A DNA stretch of 16,995 nt from Coprobacillus sp. (GTDB lineage: Bacteria; Bacillota_I; Bacilli_A; RFN20; CAG-826): contig JAJQAP010000078.1 in assembly GCA_021203745.1 (NCBI GenBank), forward strand, positions 1-16,995. The letters run 5' to 3'. Numbering within the stretch: the stretch's first letter is position 1; each line of letters opens with the position of its first letter. The notes beneath the pieces were generated by a model. The model saw only the letters and a program-made list of their open reading frames with translations, was not told where the DNA came from and searched no databases. The translations under genes were made by a program, and so were the position numbers. Shown in pieces: positions 7,905 through 15,533 of the stretch.

Positions 7905-8981
7905 TTATCCTTTAATTCCTGATCTTCCGACGCCTCTCATGATGTACTTTCTAAAGAAGATAAAGAGCAGGAATAGAGGAACGGTTACACAAACAGTCGC
8001 TGCCATTTGATAACCATACTCGGTTTGACCACCATCGATATCCACAAATGCACTAGATCTTAAACCATTAGAGATTAACTGGTAATCCGCACTATTGGTC
8101 ACGAGGTTAGGCCAGACATAGGCGTTCCATGAACCCATGAATGAGAGAATTGTTACTGTAATTAGTGTTGGAGCGGCAAGAGGAATCATCACTCTCCAGA
8201 GATAGTTCCAGTCACTCTTACCATCTACTTTTGCCGCGAGATACAACTCTTCAGGTATTTGCTTGAAGGTATTTCTTAACAGGTAGATATAGTAGACACT
8301 AATCCAGAACGGGACAATCATTGCGGCGTAGGCTTCTATAAGGGTCTGATCTTCACCAATCCAACCAAAGGATGCTACGGTAATATAGTTAGATATCACC
8401 ATCATTTCTCCTGGGATCATCATCGTGATTAGAAAGATCATAAAGACCGCTTCTCTTCCTCTAAAACGAAGTCTAGAGAAAGCAAATGCTGCAATTACCG
8501 TGGTAATTAATGTACCTGCGGTATTAAAGATTGCCACAACGATTGTATTTAGCATGTAAGTTCCAAAGTTAAATACTTGGAACACATACACATAGTTAGA
8601 CCACATCACGATAGATGGGAAGAAGGTCTGCGTGGATGCAATTATCTCAGTACGTTGTTTAAAAGATGTGATAATCATCCAGTAGAATGGGAATATAACA
8701 AGAATTGCTAAGACAATTAAGAAGATGTATGTAAGAGTGGTAAAGACAATCTTAGACACTCTTTCTGACGCCTTAATTGATTCCACAGTTCTTCCTGACT
8801 GCTCAATAGAGAGGACGAGGTTAGGATTAACCACAATCTTCTTAAAGTCAGGATAGATGTTATATTTCTTCTCATCATCCTGTTCGCTAGTAGACTCCAT
8901 TTCACCAACACTGGTTTCACTAGGAAGCTGTTCGTCTTCAGTTTTTAGTTTGTTTTCTTCTTCATCTAAAAGCTCTGCCAT
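7905..8981 (-). CDS. ABC importer permease, UgpE/MalG-type (second permease)
   Basis: 358 residues, a membrane permease of the binding-protein-dependent CUT1-like class. About six TM helices begin at about residue 80 and run to FLLFIFFRKYIM. The EAA coupling loop is ELYLAAKVDGKSDW (Ala249, Ala250, Asp253, Gly254), followed by PLAAP, and it contacts the ATPase. The C-terminal FRKYIMRG-x-x-x-x-GIKG is typical of this half. The N-terminus carries an unusual acidic cytoplasmic tail of about 75 residues. The start at 8981 is chosen because AAGGAGG (8993-8987) lies 5 nt away. An in-frame ATG at 9029 lies inside the previous gene, ahead of that site. The first permease's stop codon overlaps the ribosome site, so the genes are tightly coupled. 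Confidence 0.92.
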   Translation of the reverse strand: MAELLDEEENKLKTEDEQLPSETSVGEMESTSEQDDEKKYNIYPDFKKIVVNPNLVLSIEQSGRTVESIKASERVSKIVFTTLTYIFLIVLAILVIFPFYWMIITSFKQRTEIIASTQTFFPSIVMWSNYVYVFQVFNFGTYMLNTIVVAIFNTAGTLITTVIAAFAFSRLRFRGREAVFMIFLITMMIPGEMMVISNYITVASFGWIGEDQTLIEAYAAMIVPFWISVYYIYLLRNTFKQIPEELYLAAKVDGKSDWNYLWRVMIPLAAPTLITVTILSFMGSWNAYVWPNLVTNSADYQLISNGLRSSAFVDIDGGQTEYGYQMAATVCVTVPLFLLFIFFRKYIMRGVGRSGIKG

Positions 8982-8986
8982 AGACA

Positions 8987-8993
8987 CCTCCTT
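8987..8993 (-). promoter_or_regulatory. Shine-Dalgarno of the second permease, overlapping the first permease stop codon
   Basis: AAGGAGG on the minus strand shares bases with the TAA at 8994-8992 that ends the first permease and lies 5 nt from the ATG at 8981. It fixes the start of the second permease and points to coupled translation. Confidence 0.85.
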
Positions 8994-10110
8994 AGTAGTA
9001 AATCCTCTTTCCGGATACCCAGAATTCAATGATGGTAAAAATAAGTATTATAACGAACAGGAATACTGCGGCTGCCGCAGCATAACTCGTTTGAGTGGAC
9101 AGGTTATCGTAAATATAATAGACGATGGTTTCCATATTTGGGGAGCCCGCACTACCAAGGGTTCCAGGGCCATTAAAGAGAGCGACCACTGAAGAGTACT
9201 CCTTAAAGGCACCCATAAAGGAAGTCACAAGTATATACATAATTTGAGGACCAAGTAATGGGGTAGTTATACGTAAGAATACCTTAGTCTTTGAGGCGCT
9301 ATCAATTTGCGCGGCTTGATAATACTGTTTATCAATACCCTGCAGACCTGAAAGGAATATCAGGATCTTAAATGGCAAGCTAGACCAAATGATATATGTG
9401 CATAATGGGACCATGGCTACCCACCGGTTTGCCCCGTAAATCCAAGTAATGTTAGACTGGAAAATATAGTTAATAATCCCGTTATCCGCAAATATAACCG
9501 CAAAGACCATACCTACTGCGATAGTGTTAGTAACATAAGGTAAGAAGAATATTGTTTGAAGTGTTTTTTGAAACCACTTAATAGAGTTTAGGGCCACCGC
9601 AATAAGAAGAGCAAGGATTGTGGCAATAGGGACAGTCACAAAGACGATAAAGAATGTATTAGGAATGGCGTACTGGACAAAGTACATCTCAGTAGCACCA
9701 TTATCTGTTGTGGTTAGTCCTAAAATGATTCCAAAGTTTTTAAAGGTAAAGCCATCACTATGACCTGTTGCGTAGTTATAGTTTTCAAGGAAGGATATCA
9801 CAATTGTGTTAATTAAAGGATAGATTAAGAAGATAACGACAAGGATGATGACTGGAGCAAGGTAAATCCAAGCACGCCAGTTATTCTTTGCAGCGACATC
9901 TTGGACACCACCGACATGATACTCTTTGGCGTTTCTCTTTCTTGAAACAAGACGAACGACTGTCGCACTAGACTCGTCGTAGTAGACACCCGCCTCGTCA
10001 AGCGCTTTTTGCTCGTCGGTTAGCTCCACTACCTCTTGGTCTTCGGAGTGCTCTTCTTGGTACTTCTTCTTGTTAAAATGTTTGTTCCACCAATCTTTAA
10101 AACGATTCAT
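8992..10110 (-). CDS. ABC importer permease, UgpA/MalF-type (first permease)
   Basis: 372 residues, the partner permease of the importer. Six TM helices: about 79-103, 148-175, 183-208, 228-252, 286-309 and 343-365. The EAA loop reads YYQAAQIDSASKTKVF (260s-270s) with TTPLLGP after it. The usual Gly after the conserved Asp is Ser271 here, a small departure that should still permit coupling. A charged N-terminal cytoplasmic tail of about 75 residues precedes the first helix and is not part of the family core. The ATPase stop overlaps the ribosome site (TAAGGTG), 5 nt from the ATG. Both partners belong to the carbohydrate/glycerol-phosphate importer family, but permease sequence does not set substrate. 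Confidence 0.92.
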   Translation of the reverse strand: MNRFKDWWNKHFNKKKYQEEHSEDQEVVELTDEQKALDEAGVYYDESSATVVRLVSRKRNAKEYHVGGVQDVAAKNNWRAWIYLAPVIILVVIFLIYPLINTIVISFLENYNYATGHSDGFTFKNFGIILGLTTTDNGATEMYFVQYAIPNTFFIVFVTVPIATILALLIAVALNSIKWFQKTLQTIFFLPYVTNTIAVGMVFAVIFADNGIINYIFQSNITWIYGANRWVAMVPLCTYIIWSSLPFKILIFLSGLQGIDKQYYQAAQIDSASKTKVFLRITTPLLGPQIMYILVTSFMGAFKEYSSVVALFNGPGTLGSAGSPNMETIVYYIYDNLSTQTSYAAAAAVFLFVIILIFTIIEFWVSGKRIYY

Positions 10111-10119
10111 GATAGCACC

Positions 10120-12051
10120 TTAATCAATATAGATCCTTTCTTGTGTTTCTCCATCGAAGATATATAACTTGTTTGGTTTTACTTTTAAGCAAAGCTTGTT
10201 ACCACTGCTATTGACTTTAGCAAGATCTGAATCGGAGATAATTGCTCTAAAGTCAGGTTTTGTGCATTTTTCATTTAAACCTAGAATCGATATATCTCTA
10301 CCTAAGACTTGGACGGATTCAGTTGAAGCGTGTAAGACTTTTTCATCTTCACTTGTCCCAATTTCAAATCCTTCTGGTCTCACGGTAACATAGACTTCTT
10401 TTTCTTCTTTACTAATTGTGGATTTAGCGGAATACACTAAATCATCTCCAACATAGACATCTTTACCTTTTACTCTACCCATAAAGATATTGATCTCTGG
10501 GTTACCAAGGAAGGAGGCAACAAATAGGTTTGCAGGGTTAGAGTAAACTTCTTGAGGTTTACCAATTTGCTGCATAACACCTAGTCTCATAACAACGATG
10601 AGATCAGATATAGACATCGCTTCTTCTTGGTCGTGGGTAACGAAGACTGATGTAATACCAGTTTCTTTTTGAATTCTTCTAATCTCTTCTCTTGTTTGTA
10701 GTCTTAAACGAGCATCAAGGTTAGAGAGAGGCTCATCAAGGAGTAAGACTTTTGGTTTTTTAACTAGGGCTCTAGCAATCGCCACACGTTGTTGTTGACC
10801 ACCAGATAGTTGAGAAGGTTTACGACCTAAATATTCCTCTACGTTCACTATTTTTGCGGTATCATAGACGATATCTTGACGTTCCGCCTTAGTGAGTTTT
10901 CTATGAGCAATAGCTTGTACTTGTTCGCTTGTTAAGTCTTTTAATTGACATTCGGTTTGTAGATACTCTAAGGCGGCATCAACCTTTTCTTGAGGAGCGC
11001 CATTGATTTTCACAAAGAGCTTAAAGTCTCCATGATCAAAGTATAGTTTAAAGTCAGAGTATTTAACCTTTTGACTCTTAAAGTACTTTTTAATCTTTTT
11101 ATAAAGGTCTTTATCTTGAACATCGGTAATAAAGTAGTTACTATCGACGTGTTCATGGCTTTCATCAAGAGCTTTTAAAACATCATCTAGTTGATTGACA
11201 TTAACATCAGTTAACATGAGCATGAGTTCAAAACCGCTGTGGAGATGAGAGATTAAACCTGAGCTAGTTTTACACTTAAAATCTTTAACACTATTTCTCG
11301 CGGCGTTAATTGTATCATCAATGCTTGTGGTCTTAAATTTACGACCTAGATTAGATCTATATGTAACAGACACTAACTGGTTTTCACCAACTTTAGTAAT
11401 TGTGCCTCTGACACTGTTATCAAAGAGAGCGTCACTTGTTTGACGAGACTCTTCACTTACTAGCTCACATTCAATAACTTGTAAGATATTTGTTTTAAAG
11501 AGGTTTGCAGTGGTTACACTGACATCTGTTAGTGTGACAGTGAAGTTTAAAACACCATCCTCTTCTTTATAATCGATGTTATAGCTTTTCTTCTTTAAAC
11601 CAATCTTGCTAACGAGAGTGCCTATCGATTTAATAATCCCATCGGTTAGATCTTTTTTCTTTAAGGTATATTTATAGGTTAGTTTAAACTCAAAGAACGT
11701 TTCGAGGGGGACTTCCACTTTTAAGTTTGTAAGTGGGAATTCAATATTCTTATAGATAGTCATATGAGGATAGAGAGCGTAGTTTTGGAAGCAAAGTCCA
11801 ATACCTCTCTTTTCTGGAGAGAGATTAGTGACTTCTTGTTCACCAAACCAGACTTCACCAGATGTTGGAGTTTCTAGACCGCTGATCATATATAGGGTTG
11901 TGGATTTACCACATCCTGAAGGGCCAAGGAGACCAACAAGCTCGCCATCTGGGACAGTAAAGTCTAGGTCTTTAACCGCGACTGTATCCCTTATGTTCTT
12001 TCTTGAATCACCTGGGAATATTTTCGTTAATTCTTTAATTCTAATTTCCAT
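10120..12051 (-). CDS. ABC importer ATPase (UgpC/MsmK-type) with a large insertion between Q-loop and signature motif
   Basis: 643 residues against about 360-380 for the usual MalK/UgpC type. All ATPase motifs are intact: Walker A GPSGCGKST (43-51), Q-loop Gln89, signature LSGGQ (415-419), Walker B VLLLDE (435-440), D-loop SNLDAR, switch His473 and a C-terminal TOBE regulatory domain (about 525-643, VRPEGFEI and KLYIFDGETQERI). About 270 extra residues (about 111-384) sit where the family has only about 25, inside the helical subdomain that meets the permeases. The insert has several strand-then-helix units and no motif I know. From memory, Mycoplasma MG187/MPN134 is a similarly enlarged ATPase (about 585 residues) beside a surface nuclease gene. 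AAGGAG directly follows the upstream stop codon. It probably powers both permeases and may be regulated through the insert and TOBE domain. Confidence 0.93.
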   Translation of the reverse strand: MEIRIKELTKIFPGDSRKNIRDTVAVKDLDFTVPDGELVGLLGPSGCGKSTTLYMISGLETPTSGEVWFGEQEVTNLSPEKRGIGLCFQNYALYPHMTIYKNIEFPLTNLKVEVPLETFFEFKLTYKYTLKKKDLTDGIIKSIGTLVSKIGLKKKSYNIDYKEEDGVLNFTVTLTDVSVTTANLFKTNILQVIECELVSEESRQTSDALFDNSVRGTITKVGENQLVSVTYRSNLGRKFKTTSIDDTINAARNSVKDFKCKTSSGLISHLHSGFELMLMLTDVNVNQLDDVLKALDESHEHVDSNYFITDVQDKDLYKKIKKYFKSQKVKYSDFKLYFDHGDFKLFVKINGAPQEKVDAALEYLQTECQLKDLTSEQVQAIAHRKLTKAERQDIVYDTAKIVNVEEYLGRKPSQLSGGQQQRVAIARALVKKPKVLLLDEPLSNLDARLRLQTREEIRRIQKETGITSVFVTHDQEEAMSISDLIVVMRLGVMQQIGKPQEVYSNPANLFVASFLGNPEINIFMGRVKGKDVYVGDDLVYSAKSTISKEEKEVYVTVRPEGFEIGTSEDEKVLHASTESVQVLGRDISILGLNEKCTKPDFRAIISDSDLAKVNSSGNKLCLKVKPNKLYIFDGETQERIYID

Positions 12052-12062
12052 ATCAATCTCCT

Positions 12063-14222
12063 TTATTTAACTTCTGTTCCATCATCTTCTTCATCTTCAT
12101 TTAGTCTTAGTTTAATGACTTCCTTACGATGTTTCCTTGCTTTATAAGCAAGATAGAAGTATCTGATGTAGTATCCTATCGCAATGATTGCAAAGAGAGC
12201 GAAGAAGAAGACATACACATCTGTGGGGTTATAGGTAACCACAGCATTCTTTATTGGCACCGCTCTCAGACAGATGAAGGTTATTGCCATAACAATGATA
12301 CCCACGAGCACAAAGGCAATCGCCGCAGTTCTTGTAAACTTCTTAGAATCCACTCTTCTAAATTCATCGTTCTTAAATTTGTTTTTCGCATAGTAGTAAT
12401 AACCAACTGAACAAGCTGAGAATAAGACTAGATATCCTAGTACGACATAGAGTAAGACTAAGTTAAAGTTAGTGCTACTTGGGGTGGTATCCGTCATATC
12501 CATTAAGGTAATAATTCCAAACCTTGTTTCCATTGAAGATTTAGATAATATTGAGTTACGTGATTTATTGTATAAATCAAGGGTTATACGCATACCAACG
12601 AGTTCCACTTTACGAACACTCTTAACATTAAAGTCATCAGCGATATCCTTGTTTTTTACTAGGAACGACATCTGAGTGGCTCTCTTTGTATTAATCGACG
12701 TGGAGGAAACAGGTGTATTTATCTTTAGACTCACTACTTCTAGTTCATTATCACTGTTTAAATAGGTAACTCGATAATAACCTGTTGCAAGAGAGGTAAA
12801 TCTATATCTTATTTGATATGTACCATCTTCAATTGAGGAGAGGTTGGTGTTATAAACAGAAGACATTAACTCCTCATAGATATTAACTTCCGCTTTCTCA
12901 ACATTCATTCTAAAGGTCGTATAACCAGAGAACGTATTTAAAGAATGATAACTATAAGTGATGTAGTTATCAATATGATCATCCACTTTAAAGGTTAAAC
13001 CTGGAATACAGTATAGTTGTCCCCAAGACTCTTCTTCTTCAACAACCTTACCACTATCATCTGTATATGTATGATGGAAGTTGTTATTTGCGGTATAACC
13101 TTTTCCATCAAGATTTGTCGCGTAATATATATTAAAGAAGATAAGAGACTCTGGTTCGATTGTCTCTCCTTCACCAAGTTCAATATCAAAGTATAGGGTT
13201 AAGTTTGTACGACCCACACTAGCACCAACCGCATCATATGAGGCGGTAGAGCTACTAACAGGGAAGTATTCACACACTGTTCTTAAATATGTTTCATCAC
13301 TATAAACATCATATTGGAGTCCAAGTTGCATATTTTCAGGGAAGGACTCATCATAGTCATCTAGTTCACTACCGACAATGAAGTTTAAACCCGCAGCAAC
13401 AGTTTGAGGAGAAGATAAACTAAGGCTTTTATCTTCTGCAGCATATCCGACATATTCAATAGTAGCGTCTTCTGGGAATGAATCATCTATATCAAAGTTA
13501 ACTTGATCTACACTATCAAATCCAAGTCTAAAGGTAACTTCATATCCTTCAAGAGCCTCAAAAGCGGTTGAATCAATCGACATAACTGTGGATGGGATGT
13601 ATATTGAACTAATACGGCATGTTGTTTCACTACTCTCTGAATCGGTAGTAAAGACTGTATCTTCATTAATCACACTTCCTCCGATTGACTCCACACTGAT
13701 ATAGGCTCTAGAACCATAACTTGCTCGGTATGGAATTATAACATCATATTCTGTCTTGTTTGTTGGAGCGTTTATCTGGAAGACATACCCTGAATAATAA
13801 GGGATATTTTCTTCATCTTCGTTTGTAGCAAGTTCGGTTAAGTTTTCTGGCTCATCAAGAGCAAGATAGACATAGGAATCATCACCTCTTCCTGTGTAGT
13901 AGGTAATCTGACTAGCAACAGAAGCGGTGTAAGACTGGCTTGTTGGTGTTTTCGTGGATTTAGAGATGTTAATAAAGAGTTCACTAGAATCCACTTCTTT
14001 AGCCGCTTCATGTCCTTCAAAGAAAAGGACTGGCTCATCGTTCTCATCGAGTAAGTCAGACTTAATATATTCTTGTTTATTATTATCAATCGAAATTACA
14101 TCTTCACTAGGACTCACACTATCGGTGTTACTTCTTGAACTTGTCCAAGAGGCCGCACCAAAGGTGCACGCTAAAACAAAAAGAGAAGTTATACCATTAG
14201 CGATTAACTTCCCGCGTTGCAT
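12063..14222 (-). CDS. Large surface protein with C-terminal triple-TM anchor, first gene of the transporter operon, family unknown
   Basis: 719 residues; I do not recognise the family. An N-terminal signal segment (about 10-27) leads into an extracytoplasmic region of about 560 residues, acidic and rich in Ser, Thr and Tyr. It is mostly beta-strand-like and includes one leucine-rich-repeat-like stretch of BspA type (about 203-221, ISSIYIPSTV and TAF). Three TM helices follow, at about 587-611, 632-653 and 668-692, and then a basic-to-acidic cytoplasmic tail. VLAC near residue 19 is a poor lipobox, so lipidation is doubtful. AGGAGG lies 11 nt before the ATG, slightly long. It ends 11 nt before the ATPase gene, with the ATPase ribosome site directly after its stop. 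Its operon position suggests a transporter partner, such as a receptor or docking protein. That is inference. Confidence 0.85.
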   Translation of the reverse strand: MQRGKLIANGITSLFVLACTFGAASWTSSRSNTDSVSPSEDVISIDNNKQEYIKSDLLDENDEPVLFFEGHEAAKEVDSSELFINISKSTKTPTSQSYTASVASQITYYTGRGDDSYVYLALDEPENLTELATNEDEENIPYYSGYVFQINAPTNKTEYDVIIPYRASYGSRAYISVESIGGSVINEDTVFTTDSESSETTCRISSIYIPSTVMSIDSTAFEALEGYEVTFRLGFDSVDQVNFDIDDSFPEDATIEYVGYAAEDKSLSLSSPQTVAAGLNFIVGSELDDYDESFPENMQLGLQYDVYSDETYLRTVCEYFPVSSSTASYDAVGASVGRTNLTLYFDIELGEGETIEPESLIFFNIYYATNLDGKGYTANNNFHHTYTDDSGKVVEEEESWGQLYCIPGLTFKVDDHIDNYITYSYHSLNTFSGYTTFRMNVEKAEVNIYEELMSSVYNTNLSSIEDGTYQIRYRFTSLATGYYRVTYLNSDNELEVVSLKINTPVSSTSINTKRATQMSFLVKNKDIADDFNVKSVRKVELVGMRITLDLYNKSRNSILSKSSMETRFGIITLMDMTDTTPSSTNFNLVLLYVVLGYLVLFSACSVGYYYYAKNKFKNDEFRRVDSKKFTRTAAIAFVLVGIIVMAITFICLRAVPIKNAVVTYNPTDVYVFFFALFAIIAIGYYIRYFYLAYKARKHRKEVIKLRLNEDEEDDGTEVK

Positions 14223-14233
14223 ATTATACTAAA

Positions 14234-14255
14234 CCTCCTAAGAGGGGAACCTTAG
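14234..14255 (-). other. Two mutually exclusive short hairpins over the operon's first ribosome site
   Basis: In the leader, CCTC can pair with GAGG (14245-14242 with 14237-14234), covering the AGGAGG. Alternatively CTAAG (14255-14251) can pair with CTTAG (14242-14238), leaving GAGG free. The stems are only 4 and 5 bp, so this is weak evidence for control. Confidence 0.25.
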
Positions 14256-14321
14256 CATTAGTAGACATACTATTTACATAGTTAAGACTAATCATAAGAT
14301 TATTAATTTCCTACGTGTATT

Positions 14322-14350
14322 ATTTTATATAAAATAAAAACTTATTTCAA
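14322..14350 (-). promoter_or_regulatory. Promoter of the nuclease/transporter operon
   Basis: Minus strand: -35 TTGAAA (14350-14345), 17-bp spacer, -10 TAAAAT (14327-14322). Transcription would start near 14312-14316, giving a leader of about 90-95 nt before the 719-aa protein. This is the strongest match in the 237-bp gap between the RDD pair and the operon. No terminator is evident after the RDD pair, so some read-through is possible. Confidence 0.65.
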
Positions 14351-14459
14351 GGGTATGATTAAACAAATTTTTTTATCTCTCAAGAGGTTGAAAAATAAGG
14401 CAAATAAGGAATATTTTTTATCTTTGAAAGAAATATTTTTAACAGTGACTTATTTTTTA

Positions 14460-15533
14460 TTAATGTAAATTTAAGTCTGAGTGATGAAACTCAACAGGCT
14501 TTTTTGCGGTCCTGACAAGATCGATTTTAATCTCATCGTAGTTATAGTAAATTTTATTATCCGCGGTAGAGACTTCCACAAGTGAAAGCATATAGTCTGG
14601 GAATCCTTGTTTATTACGATCAAAGGCCATCATCGTAAAGGAGATGATGATTGGAATCCCAAAGGTAAAGACGGAAAGCACCAGTTCAAAGAAAAAGAAA
14701 ATCAGAAATCTAACAAGGGACTTCCACCAGGGAGGATTTAGTAGTCTCTTATCCACCACTCCAATATGATAGATAGCTTTTCCAAATGTCTTCCACCCTC
14801 TTTTAAAAATCCAAGTGGGGACGTACCACGTCAAAACCCCCGCAAAACAGAAGGCAGGTAGAATTTCTGCATAGATTAAGACATTAGACATGTACTTAGT
14901 AAGTTCATAGTAGTTTGGGACTGCCACAATTAAATAACCCTGCAAAACTTCATCAATGTAGTAAGTATAGAAGTTATCAAAGTATGCTTGGGCGCCAATT
15001 ACGTTATAACAGGCTCGATTAATAATAACTTCTCCTGATTCCTCATCAATAACGAAGTAGTGTTGGCCATATGAATCCACAAAAGTATCAGAGAGTCTCT
15101 CTGTATCATATGTCCCTCTGACCATTTCTGCGGTCTCTTCGTCACACTTTTCATCGATAAACTCAAAGAAGACTTCTATTGCGTCCTGGGCCATAATCAT
15201 CCTTGTATAGCCGGTATAGTCCCAAGTAGAGAGATATGAGGTAATATTAGTGACACCCATATCAGCATCATCGATATATAGACCTGAACTAATTTGCGCG
15301 TCGTAAAGTTCGGCATCGTTTTCCTTATATTCCGGAGTGGCTCTTACTATCGCTCTCGCACATATAAAAACGATAAAAAAGATTACCACAGCGATTAAAA
15401 AGTCGATTAAATTTGCGACACACCTATGCCAAAACTTAGGGTTCGCATATTGGACTTCCAGTCTTTCTTCAGGCTGAATCTCAATATGAGGATCGTGTAT
15501 ATTACCTAAATAATCATCGTCTTGTGCGCTCAT
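14460..15533 (-). CDS. RDD-family membrane protein with large external loop (second of pair)
   Basis: 357 residues. The RDD family consists of membrane proteins of mostly unknown function, some suggested to be transporters. The family residues are seen: FWHRCVANLIDF (Arg37, Asp44) in TM1 (about 41-64), FGKAIYHIGVVD after TM2 (about 217-240), and NKQGFPDYMLSLVEV (Asp313) after the last hydrophobic stretch (about 272-300). RDD domains are normally about 130-150 residues. Here a segment of about 150 residues rich in Tyr, Asp and Glu is inserted between TM1 and TM2 and should face outside if the N-terminus is cytoplasmic. Its ATG overlaps the previous gene's TGA stop (ATGA), so the two are coupled and perhaps form a heteromer. 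Confidence 0.82.
   Translation of the reverse strand: MSAQDDDYLGNIHDPHIEIQPEERLEVQYANPKFWHRCVANLIDFLIAVVIFFIVFICARAIVRATPEYKENDAELYDAQISSGLYIDDADMGVTNITSYLSTWDYTGYTRMIMAQDAIEVFFEFIDEKCDEETAEMVRGTYDTERLSDTFVDSYGQHYFVIDEESGEVIINRACYNVIGAQAYFDNFYTYYIDEVLQGYLIVAVPNYYELTKYMSNVLIYAEILPAFCFAGVLTWYVPTWIFKRGWKTFGKAIYHIGVVDKRLLNPPWWKSLVRFLIFFFFELVLSVFTFGIPIIISFTMMAFDRNKQGFPDYMLSLVEVSTADNKIYYNYDEIKIDLVRTAKKPVEFHHSDLNLH

Noticed and set aside
8982..9029. Longer start of the second permease (16 extra residues)
   Set aside because: It would lie inside the first permease gene and ahead of the AAGGAGG that serves the ATG at 8981.
8857..9192. 111-codon plus-strand reading frame across the permease junction
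   Set aside because: It is antisense to two well-supported permease genes, low-complexity (Ser-rich) at the start, and lacks a ribosome site.
14341..14456. Several AAATAAG/CTTATTT copies in the gap before the operon
   Set aside because: Short A/T-rich words are expected by chance in this gap, and no regular spacing or stable terminator could be built from them.
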